A stretch of 30,772 nucleotides of DNA from JABCPE02 sp963530295. GTDB taxonomy: Bacteria > Bacteroidota > Bacteroidia > Flavobacteriales > Weeksellaceae. A model generated the notes under the pieces. It did not search any database and was not told the DNA's origin. It saw nothing but the letters and a program-made list of their open reading frames with translations. The position numbers and the translations under genes were made by a program. Every line of letters starts with the position of its first letter. Within the stretch, counting starts at the first letter, position 1. Where the stretch lies: positions 1 through 30,772 of the forward strand of contig CAUSCF010000021.1 in NCBI GenBank assembly GCA_963530295.1, read 5' to 3'. Of the stretch, positions 7,171 to 13,843 are shown piece after piece.

Positions 7171-8331
7171 ATGCAGTTAGTATTTTCTGATGCCCATTAT
7201 TGGGAAAATTTTCTTCCGCTGACTTTCACTAGACCAGTGGCGGAGATGCGATGTGGAATTCTTACTTTTTCTGAACGCTGGAAAAAGCTTTTGAATACGG
7301 ATGAAATATCCTACATCACGGAAGATTATCTTCAGCAGAAATTCGCTAGACCAGAGGGAAAAGAAAGCTTGTTCATCACGCCTAATTGTATTCCTTCGGA
7401 TAGAGTTTTGGAGCAGATAAAGGGACTTCAGCTCGGTGAGGCTTTGGTTTATGAAAATGAACTTTTGGCGGCAAAGGTCAATGTGGGAAATTTTAGCTTG
7501 GACCAAATAACAACTATGATGGATGTGGAAGGAGAAATTTTGTTGTTTAAACAGCCTACGGATTTATTTTCTTTCAATGATAAAGCGATAGATTTTGATT
7601 TTGAACTACTTACAAAAGGAAGAACCTCGCAGCCGCTCTCTTCTACAAATGGTTTTTTGGGAAAGACCGAAGATTTGTTCATAGAAGAAGGTGCAGTGGT
7701 GGAATATTCTACACTTAATACCAAAACGGGAAAAATATACATTGGGAAGAATGCAGAAATTATGGAAGGCTGCCATCTTCGTGGGCCGATTGCTCTTTGT
7801 GAAGGTTCTAAATTTAATCTCGGAGCCAAGGTTTATGGCGCGACGACTATTGGTCCTCACTCAAAAGTAGGCGGCGAGGTGAATAATATCGTCATCTTTG
7901 GTTATTCTAATAAAGGGCATGATGGTTTTGTGGGAAATTCGGTTATCGGTGAGTGGTGTAACCTTGGAGCGGATACCAATTCTTCCAATTTAAAAAATAA
8001 TTACGCCAGTGTGAAACTTTGGAATTATAAATTGAAAAAATTCATAGATACAGGGCTTCAGTTTTGCGGATTGATAATGGGTGACCACTCTAAGACAGCG
8101 ATAAACACTCAGTTGAATACAGGAACGGTAGTGGGTGTGGCTGCTAATATTTTCAAGAGTGGCTTTCCGCCGAATTTAGTCAATAGCTTTAGCTGGGGTG
8201 GTATGAAAGATGATGAAAAGTATAATCTGAATAAGGCATTTGAAACCATAGAAAAAGTAATGGCTCGTAGAAAGGTTGATTTCACGGATGAAGATAAGAG
8301 TATTTTGTCACATTTATATAATGACAAATAA
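7171..8331 (+). CDS. GlmU-like sugar-phosphate nucleotidyltransferase/acetyltransferase
   Basis: A 386-residue protein matching the Bacteroidota 'alternative GlmU' group (TIGR03991). The N-terminal part opens FSDAHYWENFLPLTFTRPVA and is a divergent nucleotidyltransferase-like domain (about 1-160). The C-terminal part (about 170-300) is a left-handed beta-helix of hexapeptide repeats, seen in IYIGKNAEIMEGCHLRGPIA and VYGATTIGPHSKVGGEV. Related enzymes make UDP-N-acetylglucosamine for peptidoglycan. Whether this one has both activities cannot be judged, since the usual GxGTRMxxxxPK loop of canonical GlmU is absent. It has its own promoter; the PepSY-like gene follows after 67 nt. Confidence 0.8.
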   Translation: MQLVFSDAHYWENFLPLTFTRPVAEMRCGILTFSERWKKLLNTDEISYITEDYLQQKFARPEGKESLFITPNCIPSDRVLEQIKGLQLGEALVYENELLAAKVNVGNFSLDQITTMMDVEGEILLFKQPTDLFSFNDKAIDFDFELLTKGRTSQPLSSTNGFLGKTEDLFIEEGAVVEYSTLNTKTGKIYIGKNAEIMEGCHLRGPIALCEGSKFNLGAKVYGATTIGPHSKVGGEVNNIVIFGYSNKGHDGFVGNSVIGEWCNLGADTNSSNLKNNYASVKLWNYKLKKFIDTGLQFCGLIMGDHSKTAINTQLNTGTVVGVAANIFKSGFPPNLVNSFSWGGMKDDEKYNLNKAFETIEKVMARRKVDFTDEDKSILSHLYNDK

Positions 8332-8398
8332 ATTTTTATCAATTTAAACGCTAAAAGGTATTGTTTTTGCTATATAATCAATCATAAAAATAAAAAAT

Positions 8399-8833
8399 AT
8401 GAAAAAGAGAATTTTGGGTGCGATGTTCGCACTATTTGCAACAGGATTGTTTTTTGCGCAGGATGACATGCCAATTTCAAAAAAAGACATGCCTTCTGCT
8501 GTGCAAAGAAATGTAACAAAGTATTTTGGGAAGAAAGCGATTTCCTCTGTGACCAAAGATAGAGAAGATGGTAAAATTGTTTATGATGTTCATTTTGAGG
8601 ATGGTACAAAAGCTGAATTTAGCAGCAATGGAAATATCATAGAAGTGAAAAGTTACAGTGGCGTTCCTTCTTCTGTAGTTCCTTCTAAAGTTCAGGCTTA
8701 TGTGAGAAAATATTATCCAAAGAATAAAATAGTGCACTGGGAAAAAGAGTGGAATAAACAAAAAGTGGAACTGGATAACGATTTAGATCTTGAGTTTACG
8801 CTAAGAGGAGATTTTCTTAGAATAGACGATTAG
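8399..8833 (+). CDS. Exported PepSY-like (DUF2874) domain protein
   Basis: A 144-residue secreted protein. The signal peptide (MKKRILGAMFALFATGLFFA) is probably cut before Q21. Two similar repeats follow: KDMPSAVQRNVTKYFGKKAI...GKIVYDVHFEDGTKAEF and GVPSSVVPSKVQAYVRKYYP...KVELDNDLDLEF. Each is a helix (AVxxyvxkyyP) followed by beta strands, the layout of PepSY-like beta-lactamase-inhibitor-type domains common in Bacteroidota periplasm. Function unknown. It lies 67 nt after the GlmU-like gene; I see no perfect -7 box between them, so it may be read through from that gene. guaB follows after its own promoter. Confidence 0.8.
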   Translation: MKKRILGAMFALFATGLFFAQDDMPISKKDMPSAVQRNVTKYFGKKAISSVTKDREDGKIVYDVHFEDGTKAEFSSNGNIIEVKSYSGVPSSVVPSKVQAYVRKYYPKNKIVHWEKEWNKQKVELDNDLDLEFTLRGDFLRIDD

Positions 8834-8856
8834 AGTTAGATTTTGAATTCGTTACT

Positions 8857-8911
8857 CATAGCACTTTCTTTTTTAAATTAAATTTTTTAATTTTGCAAAG
8901 AAAGTGCTATG
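8857..8911 (+). promoter_or_regulatory. guaB promoter framed by a 15-bp inverted repeat
   Basis: The -7 box TAATTTTG is at 8888-8895. The left arm CATAGCACTTTCTTT (8857-8871) and right arm AAAGAAAGTGCTATG (8897-8911) are perfect reverse complements. The left arm covers the -33 position (TTTC at 8865-8868, 19 bp from the -7 box); the right arm covers the expected transcription start and the guaB ATG. This looks like a two-site operator, or an RNA hairpin hiding the start codon on read-through transcripts. Confidence 0.7.
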
Positions 8912-10369
8912 TCTATTTATGATAAAATTGTAGAGACAGCCATCACTTTCGATGATGTGCTTCTAGTTCCTTCTTATTCAGAAGTTTTACCTAATCAGGT
9001 TTCTTTAAAATCCAGACTTTCGGATAAAATAACCCTAAATGTTCCTATCGTTTCTGCGGCAATGGATACCGTGACAGAGGCTGATATGGCGATTGCACTC
9101 GCAAGAGTCGGTGGGCTGGGGTTCATTCACAAAAACATGCCTATAGAGGAGCAGGCTTCCCAAGTCAATCAGGTAAAGCGCTCCGAAAACGGGATGATAG
9201 CTAATCCTGTTACTCTTTCTAAAGACCATACTCTTGCAGAGGCGAAGGCGCTTATGGCTCAATTCAAAATTTCTGGGCTTCCAGTGGTGGATGAAGAACA
9301 TAAGCTCGTAGGGATAATTACCAACCGAGATGTGAAATATCAAGAAAATCTCTCTGTGAAAGTAGAGGAGCTTATGACGAAAGAAAATCTCATCGTTTCT
9401 AACGAAGAAGTTAATTTAGAAAAAGCAAAAGAAATTCTACTGAAAAACAGAGTAGAAAAACTTCCTATTGTAGATAAATCCAACAAACTGATAGGTCTGA
9501 TTACCATCAAAGATATAGATAATCAACTAGAATATCCGAATGCAAACAAAGATAAATCAGGAAGACTGATAGTGGGAGCAGGTGTAGGAATCGGAGTGGA
9601 TACCATTGAGCGTGTTTCTGCATTGGTGGAAGCGGGTGTGGATATTATCGCGGTGGATTCTGCGCACGGACACTCCAAAGGAGTTTTGGATAAAATAAAA
9701 GAAATTAGACAAAATTTCCCTGATTTGGATATTGTTGGAGGAAATATCGTAACTGCTGAAGCAGCAGAAGATTTGATAAAAGCGGGAGCAAATGTACTAA
9801 AAGTAGGTGTAGGGCCTGGTTCTATCTGTACTACAAGGGTGGTAGCAGGAGTAGGAGTTCCACAGCTATCTGCTATATATAATGTATATGAAGTTGCTAA
9901 AAAGCACAATGTGGCGATCATTGCTGATGGAGGTATCAAACTTTCAGGGGATATAGTGAAGGCTATCGCAAGTGGAGCAGGAGCTGTGATGCTCGGGTCT
10001 CTATTGGCGGGAACGGATGAGTCACCAGGGGAAGAAATCATTTTCCAAGGAAGAAAGTTTAAATCTTACCAAGGAATGGGTTCGCTTTCTGCAATGAAGA
10101 GAGGAGGTAAAGAAAGATATTTCCAATCGGAAGCAAAAAAATTCGTTCCAGAAGGAATAGAAGGAAGAGTTCCATATAAAGGAAAGTTAGAGGATGTTAT
10201 CTTCCAGCTTACTGGAGGACTGAGAGCAGGAATGGGCTATTGTGGTGCGAAGGATATTGTAACACTACAGCAGGATTCTAAAATGGTAAGAATTACAGGT
10301 TCTGGGCTTAAAGAATCTCATCCTCATGATGTGATTATTACACAGGAAGCACCAAATTATTCTTTATAA
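8909..10369 (+). CDS. guaB: Inosine-5'-monophosphate dehydrogenase
   Basis: IMPDH oxidises IMP to XMP with NAD+, the first committed step to guanine nucleotides. The 486-residue protein has the catalytic (beta/alpha)8 barrel interrupted by two CBS domains (about residues 95-205). The catalytic loop GPGSICTTR places Cys308; GGNIVT (278-283), the phosphate-binding DGGI and the flap YKGMGS-like region (YQGMGSLSAMKRGG) are present. Its length is normal for bacteria (about 487). The start at 8909 leaves a leader of only a few nucleotides after the -7 box. It is followed by its own terminator (10451), so monocistronic. Regulation probably acts through the palindrome around its promoter. Confidence 0.97.
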   Translation: MSIYDKIVETAITFDDVLLVPSYSEVLPNQVSLKSRLSDKITLNVPIVSAAMDTVTEADMAIALARVGGLGFIHKNMPIEEQASQVNQVKRSENGMIANPVTLSKDHTLAEAKALMAQFKISGLPVVDEEHKLVGIITNRDVKYQENLSVKVEELMTKENLIVSNEEVNLEKAKEILLKNRVEKLPIVDKSNKLIGLITIKDIDNQLEYPNANKDKSGRLIVGAGVGIGVDTIERVSALVEAGVDIIAVDSAHGHSKGVLDKIKEIRQNFPDLDIVGGNIVTAEAAEDLIKAGANVLKVGVGPGSICTTRVVAGVGVPQLSAIYNVYEVAKKHNVAIIADGGIKLSGDIVKAIASGAGAVMLGSLLAGTDESPGEEIIFQGRKFKSYQGMGSLSAMKRGGKERYFQSEAKKFVPEGIEGRVPYKGKLEDVIFQLTGGLRAGMGYCGAKDIVTLQQDSKMVRITGSGLKESHPHDVIITQEAPNYSL

Positions 10370-10450
10370 AGGCCAAAAACCCTATATTTTGTTAAAAAAC
10401 AGTTAAAAAAGAACGCTGAAAAAGCATCATTTAGTAACACTAAATTTAAA

Positions 10451-10478
10451 AATAACACTTTTTGTGTTATTTTTTTTA
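10451..10478 (+). terminator. guaB terminator
   Basis: A perfect 8-bp stem AATAACAC (10451-10458) / GTGTTATT (10464-10471) around a TTTTT loop runs into a T-tract to 10477. It lies 80 nt after the guaB stop. Confidence 0.85.
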
Positions 10479-10480
10479 TT

Positions 10481-10583
10481 TTTATGATATTATTTTGCGA
10501 AAAAAAGGCTTTTTATAAAGAATTAAAAAATATGTTAAATATCATAAATGAAAAAATGGGAAAAGTATTGTAATATCATAAAT
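10481..10583. repeat. Three copies of an ATATCATAAA element upstream of the nickel/urease island
   Basis: TTTATGATATTA at 10481-10492 is the exact inverse of TAATATCATAAA at 10571-10582. A third copy, AATATCATAAAT (10538-10549), repeats 12 nt of the latter (10572-10583) in direct orientation, 34 bp away, close to three helix turns. The last copy lies between the -33 and -7 positions of the promoter ahead of the 115-residue gene. Such spacing suggests binding sites for a regulator, which I cannot name. Confidence 0.5.
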
Positions 10584-10597
10584 AATCTCTACATTTG
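10568..10597 (+). promoter_or_regulatory. Promoter of the hyp-ure unit
   Basis: TTG (10568-10570) lies 19 bp ahead of TACATTTG (10590-10597), a perfect TAnnTTTG box. It would drive the 115-residue gene, hypA, hypB and probably the genes up to the first ureC. A repeat of the ATATCATAAA element fills part of the spacer. Confidence 0.65.
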
Positions 10598-10631
10598 TTA
10601 CATCAAAAAAGGATAAGAAATAATAGTCCAA

Positions 10632-10979
10632 ATGAAAAGAACAAAAATTCATAAAGTAGTATTTCAAATGTTGGTTGTAATGGTCGTGACTAGTTCATTA
10701 CAGATGCTTTTGAAAAATGGTTCTGCCACAAAAGGAGGGAGCACTATGGGGACTAAAAAAATATCCTTAACTGATATTACAGAAGGAGATGACTCCAAAG
10801 AAGGAGTAATAAAAGTTAAATACTTTGATGATGATGGGGCAGATAAAACATTTGAAAATAATAATAACAGAATTCTAAACACTATAAATAGTCAGCATAT
10901 ATCCTTTAATTCTCAAACTGCTGAATATTCAAAACCTCAATTATTCTTACTTTACCGATCTTTGAAAGTAGACTGCTAG
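10632..10979 (+). CDS. Small exported or membrane-anchored protein of unknown function
   Basis: A 115-residue protein that I do not recognise. A basic N terminus (MKRTKIHK) precedes one hydrophobic segment (VVFQMLVVMVVTSSLQMLL, about residues 9-27), so it is a signal anchor or signal peptide. The remainder is polar and acidic (EGDDSKEGVIKVKYFDDDGA), without His or Cys clusters that would suggest nickel binding; the only Cys is the last residue. It is the first gene after the promoter at 10568-10597, 52 nt before hypA, so it is probably expressed with the nickel/urease genes. Whether it aids urea or nickel handling is open. Real expression is likely from its promoter and codon pattern, but not proven. 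Confidence 0.55.
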   Translation: MKRTKIHKVVFQMLVVMVVTSSLQMLLKNGSATKGGSTMGTKKISLTDITEGDDSKEGVIKVKYFDDDGADKTFENNNNRILNTINSQHISFNSQTAEYSKPQLFLLYRSLKVDC

Positions 10980-11031
10980 TTCTTTTTAGGATATATCTTG
11001 AAAAGAGTTTAGAGAAGTAAAGATTTGTAAA

Positions 11032-11382
11032 ATGCATGAGATTTATTTAGTCAAAAATATTTTTGACAGAATACAGGAGGAATTTCCAGAAAAATATGAA
11101 GATGTTTCAAGTGTTCATTTAAAGGTGGGATTGTTGAGTAATGTACAGCCTATCCTTATCCAGAATGCTTACAAAGCCTATGTGATGGAGTGTCCAGAGT
11201 TTTATCATACAGAATTGGTAGTAGATGTGCTTCCTGTGCTGATAAAATGTGAAGAATGCGGAGAAGTCACAGAAGTAAAACAGAATAAATTTGTATGTGG
11301 TAATTGTGGGCATCCTACAAGGAACATAATACAAGGAGAGGAGTTATATATTAATGAAATAAATTTTAGGAAAAATGAGTGA
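11032..11382 (+). CDS. hypA: Nickel metallochaperone HypA
   Basis: HypA (116 residues) binds nickel and hands it to hydrogenase and, in organisms such as Helicobacter pylori, to urease. The N-terminal MHE motif supplies the Ni ligand His2. The zinc site is complete: C73-x2-C76 (KCEECG) and C89-x2-C92 (VCGNCG). The length is normal for the family. It overlaps hypB by 8 nt, a translational coupling arrangement. No hypC-F or hydrogenase subunit occurs in the window and urease genes follow directly, so the likely job here is urease maturation; that is inference from context. Confidence 0.93.
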   Translation: MHEIYLVKNIFDRIQEEFPEKYEDVSSVHLKVGLLSNVQPILIQNAYKAYVMECPEFYHTELVVDVLPVLIKCEECGEVTEVKQNKFVCGNCGHPTRNIIQGEELYINEINFRKNE

Positions 11383-12082
11383 AGTTAAACCAAAATCATC
11401 AAGACTTACAGCAGGAAGCATAGATACAGAGCATGTATCACTTAACTTGCTGAAAGCAAACGATTTTGTTGCGGGAACAATTCGTGAAAAATTAAAAAAT
11501 ATATTAGTAATTAATGTTTGTTCTTCGCCAGGGAGTGGAAAAACTACTCTAATGCAGAAGACAGGAGAGTTACTAAAAGGAAAAGCAAAAATGTCTGTAC
11601 TAGTGGGAGACCCAGAAACAGATAGAGATGCACAAAGAATGAAGGATGTAGGAATAGATGCTCTTCAGATAGTGACAGGAGGAATGTGTCACATAGAAGC
11701 TCAGATGATTCTACAAGCGATAGACCATATGGATCTTAGCAACACAGATGTATTGTTCATTGAAAATGTAGGAAACCTAATGTGTCCATCTTCTTTTGAC
11801 TTAGGTGAGGATTACAGAGTAACATTGATAGCTGTAACAGAAGGAGATGATAAGCCAAGTAAATATCCTAAAATGTTCTTAACAAGTGAGTTGATGCTTG
11901 TTTCCAAAACAGATTTACTTCCATACCTTCCGTTCTCAGTGGATGCAGTAACAAAAGATGCAAGAAGCGTGAACCCAGATATTGAGGTAATGGAAATCTC
12001 AACTCTTACAGATGTTGGCATGGAGAATTGGGTAAATTGGATTCTAGCAAAAATCAAAGAAAAGAAAGAAGCTAAGAAATAA
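11375..12082 (+). CDS. hypB: Nickel-insertion GTPase HypB
   Basis: HypB (235 residues) is a SIMIBI-class GTPase that works with HypA in nickel transfer. The P-loop SSPGSGKTT is at 50-58, GDPETDRDAQRM (78-89) is the switch region, C105-H106 (GGMCHIEAQ) and C137 form the dimer-interface metal site, and SKTD at 177-180 is the guanine-specificity motif. The N-terminal CxxCGC high-affinity nickel motif and any His-rich stretch are absent, as in H. pylori HypB, which also serves urease. The start overlaps the end of hypA. A 54-nt gap leads to the urea transporter gene. Confidence 0.94.
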   Translation: MSEVKPKSSRLTAGSIDTEHVSLNLLKANDFVAGTIREKLKNILVINVCSSPGSGKTTLMQKTGELLKGKAKMSVLVGDPETDRDAQRMKDVGIDALQIVTGGMCHIEAQMILQAIDHMDLSNTDVLFIENVGNLMCPSSFDLGEDYRVTLIAVTEGDDKPSKYPKMFLTSELMLVSKTDLLPYLPFSVDAVTKDARSVNPDIEVMEISTLTDVGMENWVNWILAKIKEKKEAKK

Positions 12083-12136
12083 CAGAAACGAAAATAAATA
12101 ACAGATTCTAAATTATAACAATTAAAACAGAAAATT

Positions 12137-13063
12137 ATGAAATTGATTAAAACAACGCTTGTTGGGATAGGACAAATCTTCCTACAAGACAATGGTTGGT
12201 CTGGATTGCTAATTACAATCGGTATGTTTTTTAGCCACTGGACATTAGGTGTAACTTGCTTCTTGGGATCTTTGATAGGAGTCCTTACAGCAAAAGCATT
12301 AAAAGCTAAAGATGGAGACATAGAGTTTGGTCTTTATGGATTCAACGCGAGTTTGGCTTACATGTGTGTAATGTTCACATTTGCAACTAACGATGCTCAT
12401 GCAACATTAAATGGTGCAAATCCAATCCTTTGGGTTCTTGGAGCAGTAGCAGCAGTGATAGCAACAGTAATTATGCATGTTTTTGTAACTAAAGGATGGA
12501 CTGCATTTACATTCCCATTTGTAGTAACATGTTGGGTTCTTTGCTGGGCATTCGCTAAATACAATGTTTTAGGATTAGAACAAACTACACCAGCGTTACC
12601 TGATTACACAGGAACAGTAGATGCTATTACAACTCCATTCTACGGTTGGGCAGAAGTAAACTTCGGTGCTAATTTCCTTACAGGGGTGTTTATCTTCTTA
12701 GGATTGGCTATTAGCTCACCTTCAGTAGCTATGTGGGGAACAGCAGCTGCAACATTGGGAGGATTATTTGCTCACTATGTACTTGGAATAGATGCTAATG
12801 TATTGGCAAATGGGCTTTATTCATTCTCTCCTATCTTGGTAGCGTGTGCGTTCGTGACAAAATCAGGAGTTTCAAGAGCAGACTTTGTTTACATCGTTGT
12901 TGGAATCCTTTTAGCAGTGTTAATCCACTATGGAGTTAGTCAGTTTATGGCAACTTACACTATTGGTTTCATTGTAGCAACTTGGATTATGGAAGCTGTT
13001 CAAAAAGCAGTGAACAAATCAAACCCAAATACTGAGGAATTAGTAAAATCATTAAATCCTTAA
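12137..13063 (+). CDS. Urea transporter (UT/Yut family)
   Basis: A 308-residue, strongly hydrophobic inner-membrane protein of the urea transporter family (PF03253), forming a selective urea channel. The family signature FGLYGFNASLAYMC (residues 64-77) and a second repeat-like segment around FTFPFVVTCW (about 126-135) and LANGLYSFSPILVACA mark the two inverted halves. About ten membrane spans are expected. It precedes ureA by 76 nt with no terminator between, so uptake and hydrolysis are encoded together. A pH-gated UreI-type channel is a different, shorter family and does not fit. Confidence 0.9.
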   Translation: MKLIKTTLVGIGQIFLQDNGWSGLLITIGMFFSHWTLGVTCFLGSLIGVLTAKALKAKDGDIEFGLYGFNASLAYMCVMFTFATNDAHATLNGANPILWVLGAVAAVIATVIMHVFVTKGWTAFTFPFVVTCWVLCWAFAKYNVLGLEQTTPALPDYTGTVDAITTPFYGWAEVNFGANFLTGVFIFLGLAISSPSVAMWGTAAATLGGLFAHYVLGIDANVLANGLYSFSPILVACAFVTKSGVSRADFVYIVVGILLAVLIHYGVSQFMATYTIGFIVATWIMEAVQKAVNKSNPNTEELVKSLNP

Positions 13064-13139
13064 TAAAAAAAGAAAATATTCAAAACCTGTGTTTTGATAT
13101 ATAATAATAACTTAATATTAACATTTTAAATTTTTAATT

Positions 13140-13442
13140 ATGCATTTAGTACCTAGAGAAACTGAGAAGCTAATGCTTTATCTAGCTGGTAAAGTAGCTG
13201 AAGACAGAAAAAACAGAGGGTTGAAACTTAACCACCCTGAAACAGTAGCGTATATCGCTCACAAATTAATTGAAGGTGCAAGAGAAGGAAAATCTGTAGC
13301 TCAATTAATGCAAGAAGGAACTACATACTTGAGTCGTCAAGATGTAATGGATGGAGTTGCTGAAATGATCCACGATGTGCAAATCGAAGCAACTTTCCCT
13401 GACGGAACAAAATTGGTAACAGTACACCACCCAATCCACTAA
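13140..13442 (+). CDS. ureA: Urease subunit gamma
   Basis: The 100-residue gamma subunit of the three-subunit (UreABC) urease. MHLVPRETEKLMLYLAGKVA, the KLNHPETVAYIAHKLIEGAR block and the C-terminal ATFPDGTKLVTVHHPI are family hallmarks; the length is exactly that of typical bacterial UreA. It starts the structural-subunit group and is 25 nt from ureB. No separate promoter is apparent in the 76-nt gap before it; a weak TCAAAAC/GTTTTGA hairpin there has no T-run. It shows the strongly selected codon usage of the structural urease genes. Confidence 0.97.
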   Translation: MHLVPRETEKLMLYLAGKVAEDRKNRGLKLNHPETVAYIAHKLIEGAREGKSVAQLMQEGTTYLSRQDVMDGVAEMIHDVQIEATFPDGTKLVTVHHPIH

Positions 13443-13467
13443 TTTAAACTTCTAAAAAAATAAAGTT

Positions 13468-13818
13468 ATGAGTAATAATAAATATGTAGTTCCAGGAGAA
13501 TACATCTTAGCTTCTGGTGACATCGAATACAACGCTGGTAAAAAAGTTCTTAAACTTAAAGTTACTAACACAGGAGACAGACCAATCCAAGTTGGATCTC
13601 ACTTCCACTTCGCTGAAACTAACTCTGCTCTTCAGTTTGACAGAAAAGCAGCTGAAGCTCACAGATTGAATGTTCCTGCAGGTCTTGCACAAAGATTCGA
13701 ACCAGGTGAATCTAAAGAAGTAGAATTGATTCCTTACGGTGGAGCTAAATCAGTAAGAGGATTTAGCCTTAGACACTTAGAAAGAAACAAAGAGGCTCTT
13801 AATTCACTAAAAAAATAA
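13468..13818 (+). CDS. ureB: Urease subunit beta
   Basis: The 116-residue beta subunit of urease. VPGEYILASGDIEYNAG, the TNTGDRPIQVGSHFHFAETN core (HFHF loop) and FDRKAAEAHRLNVPAGLAQR are invariant family segments; PGESKEVELIPYGG precedes the C-terminal GFSLRHLER. It forms the outer beta-rich part of each UreABC unit. It lies 25 nt both from ureA and from the first ureC. Codons are strongly biased to AAC, ATC, TTC, GGT and AGA, consistent with high expression. Confidence 0.97.
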   Translation: MSNNKYVVPGEYILASGDIEYNAGKKVLKLKVTNTGDRPIQVGSHFHFAETNSALQFDRKAAEAHRLNVPAGLAQRFEPGESKEVELIPYGGAKSVRGFSLRHLERNKEALNSLKK

Positions 13819-13843
13819 TTATTAACTATTAAAATTTAAAATC

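Noticed and set aside
10451..10597. A named NikR binding site upstream of hypA
   Set aside because: The repeats do not have the known NikR half-site spacing that I can recall, so only an unnamed repeat is reported.
11032..12082. hypAB as part of a hydrogenase maturation operon
   Set aside because: No hypC-F or hydrogenase subunit genes are present, and the following genes are all for urea uptake and urease.
13082..13100. TCAAAAC/GTTTTGA hairpin before ureA as a terminator
   Set aside because: The stem is only 7 bp of mostly A-T pairs and is not followed by a T-run; ureA is more likely co-transcribed with the transporter.
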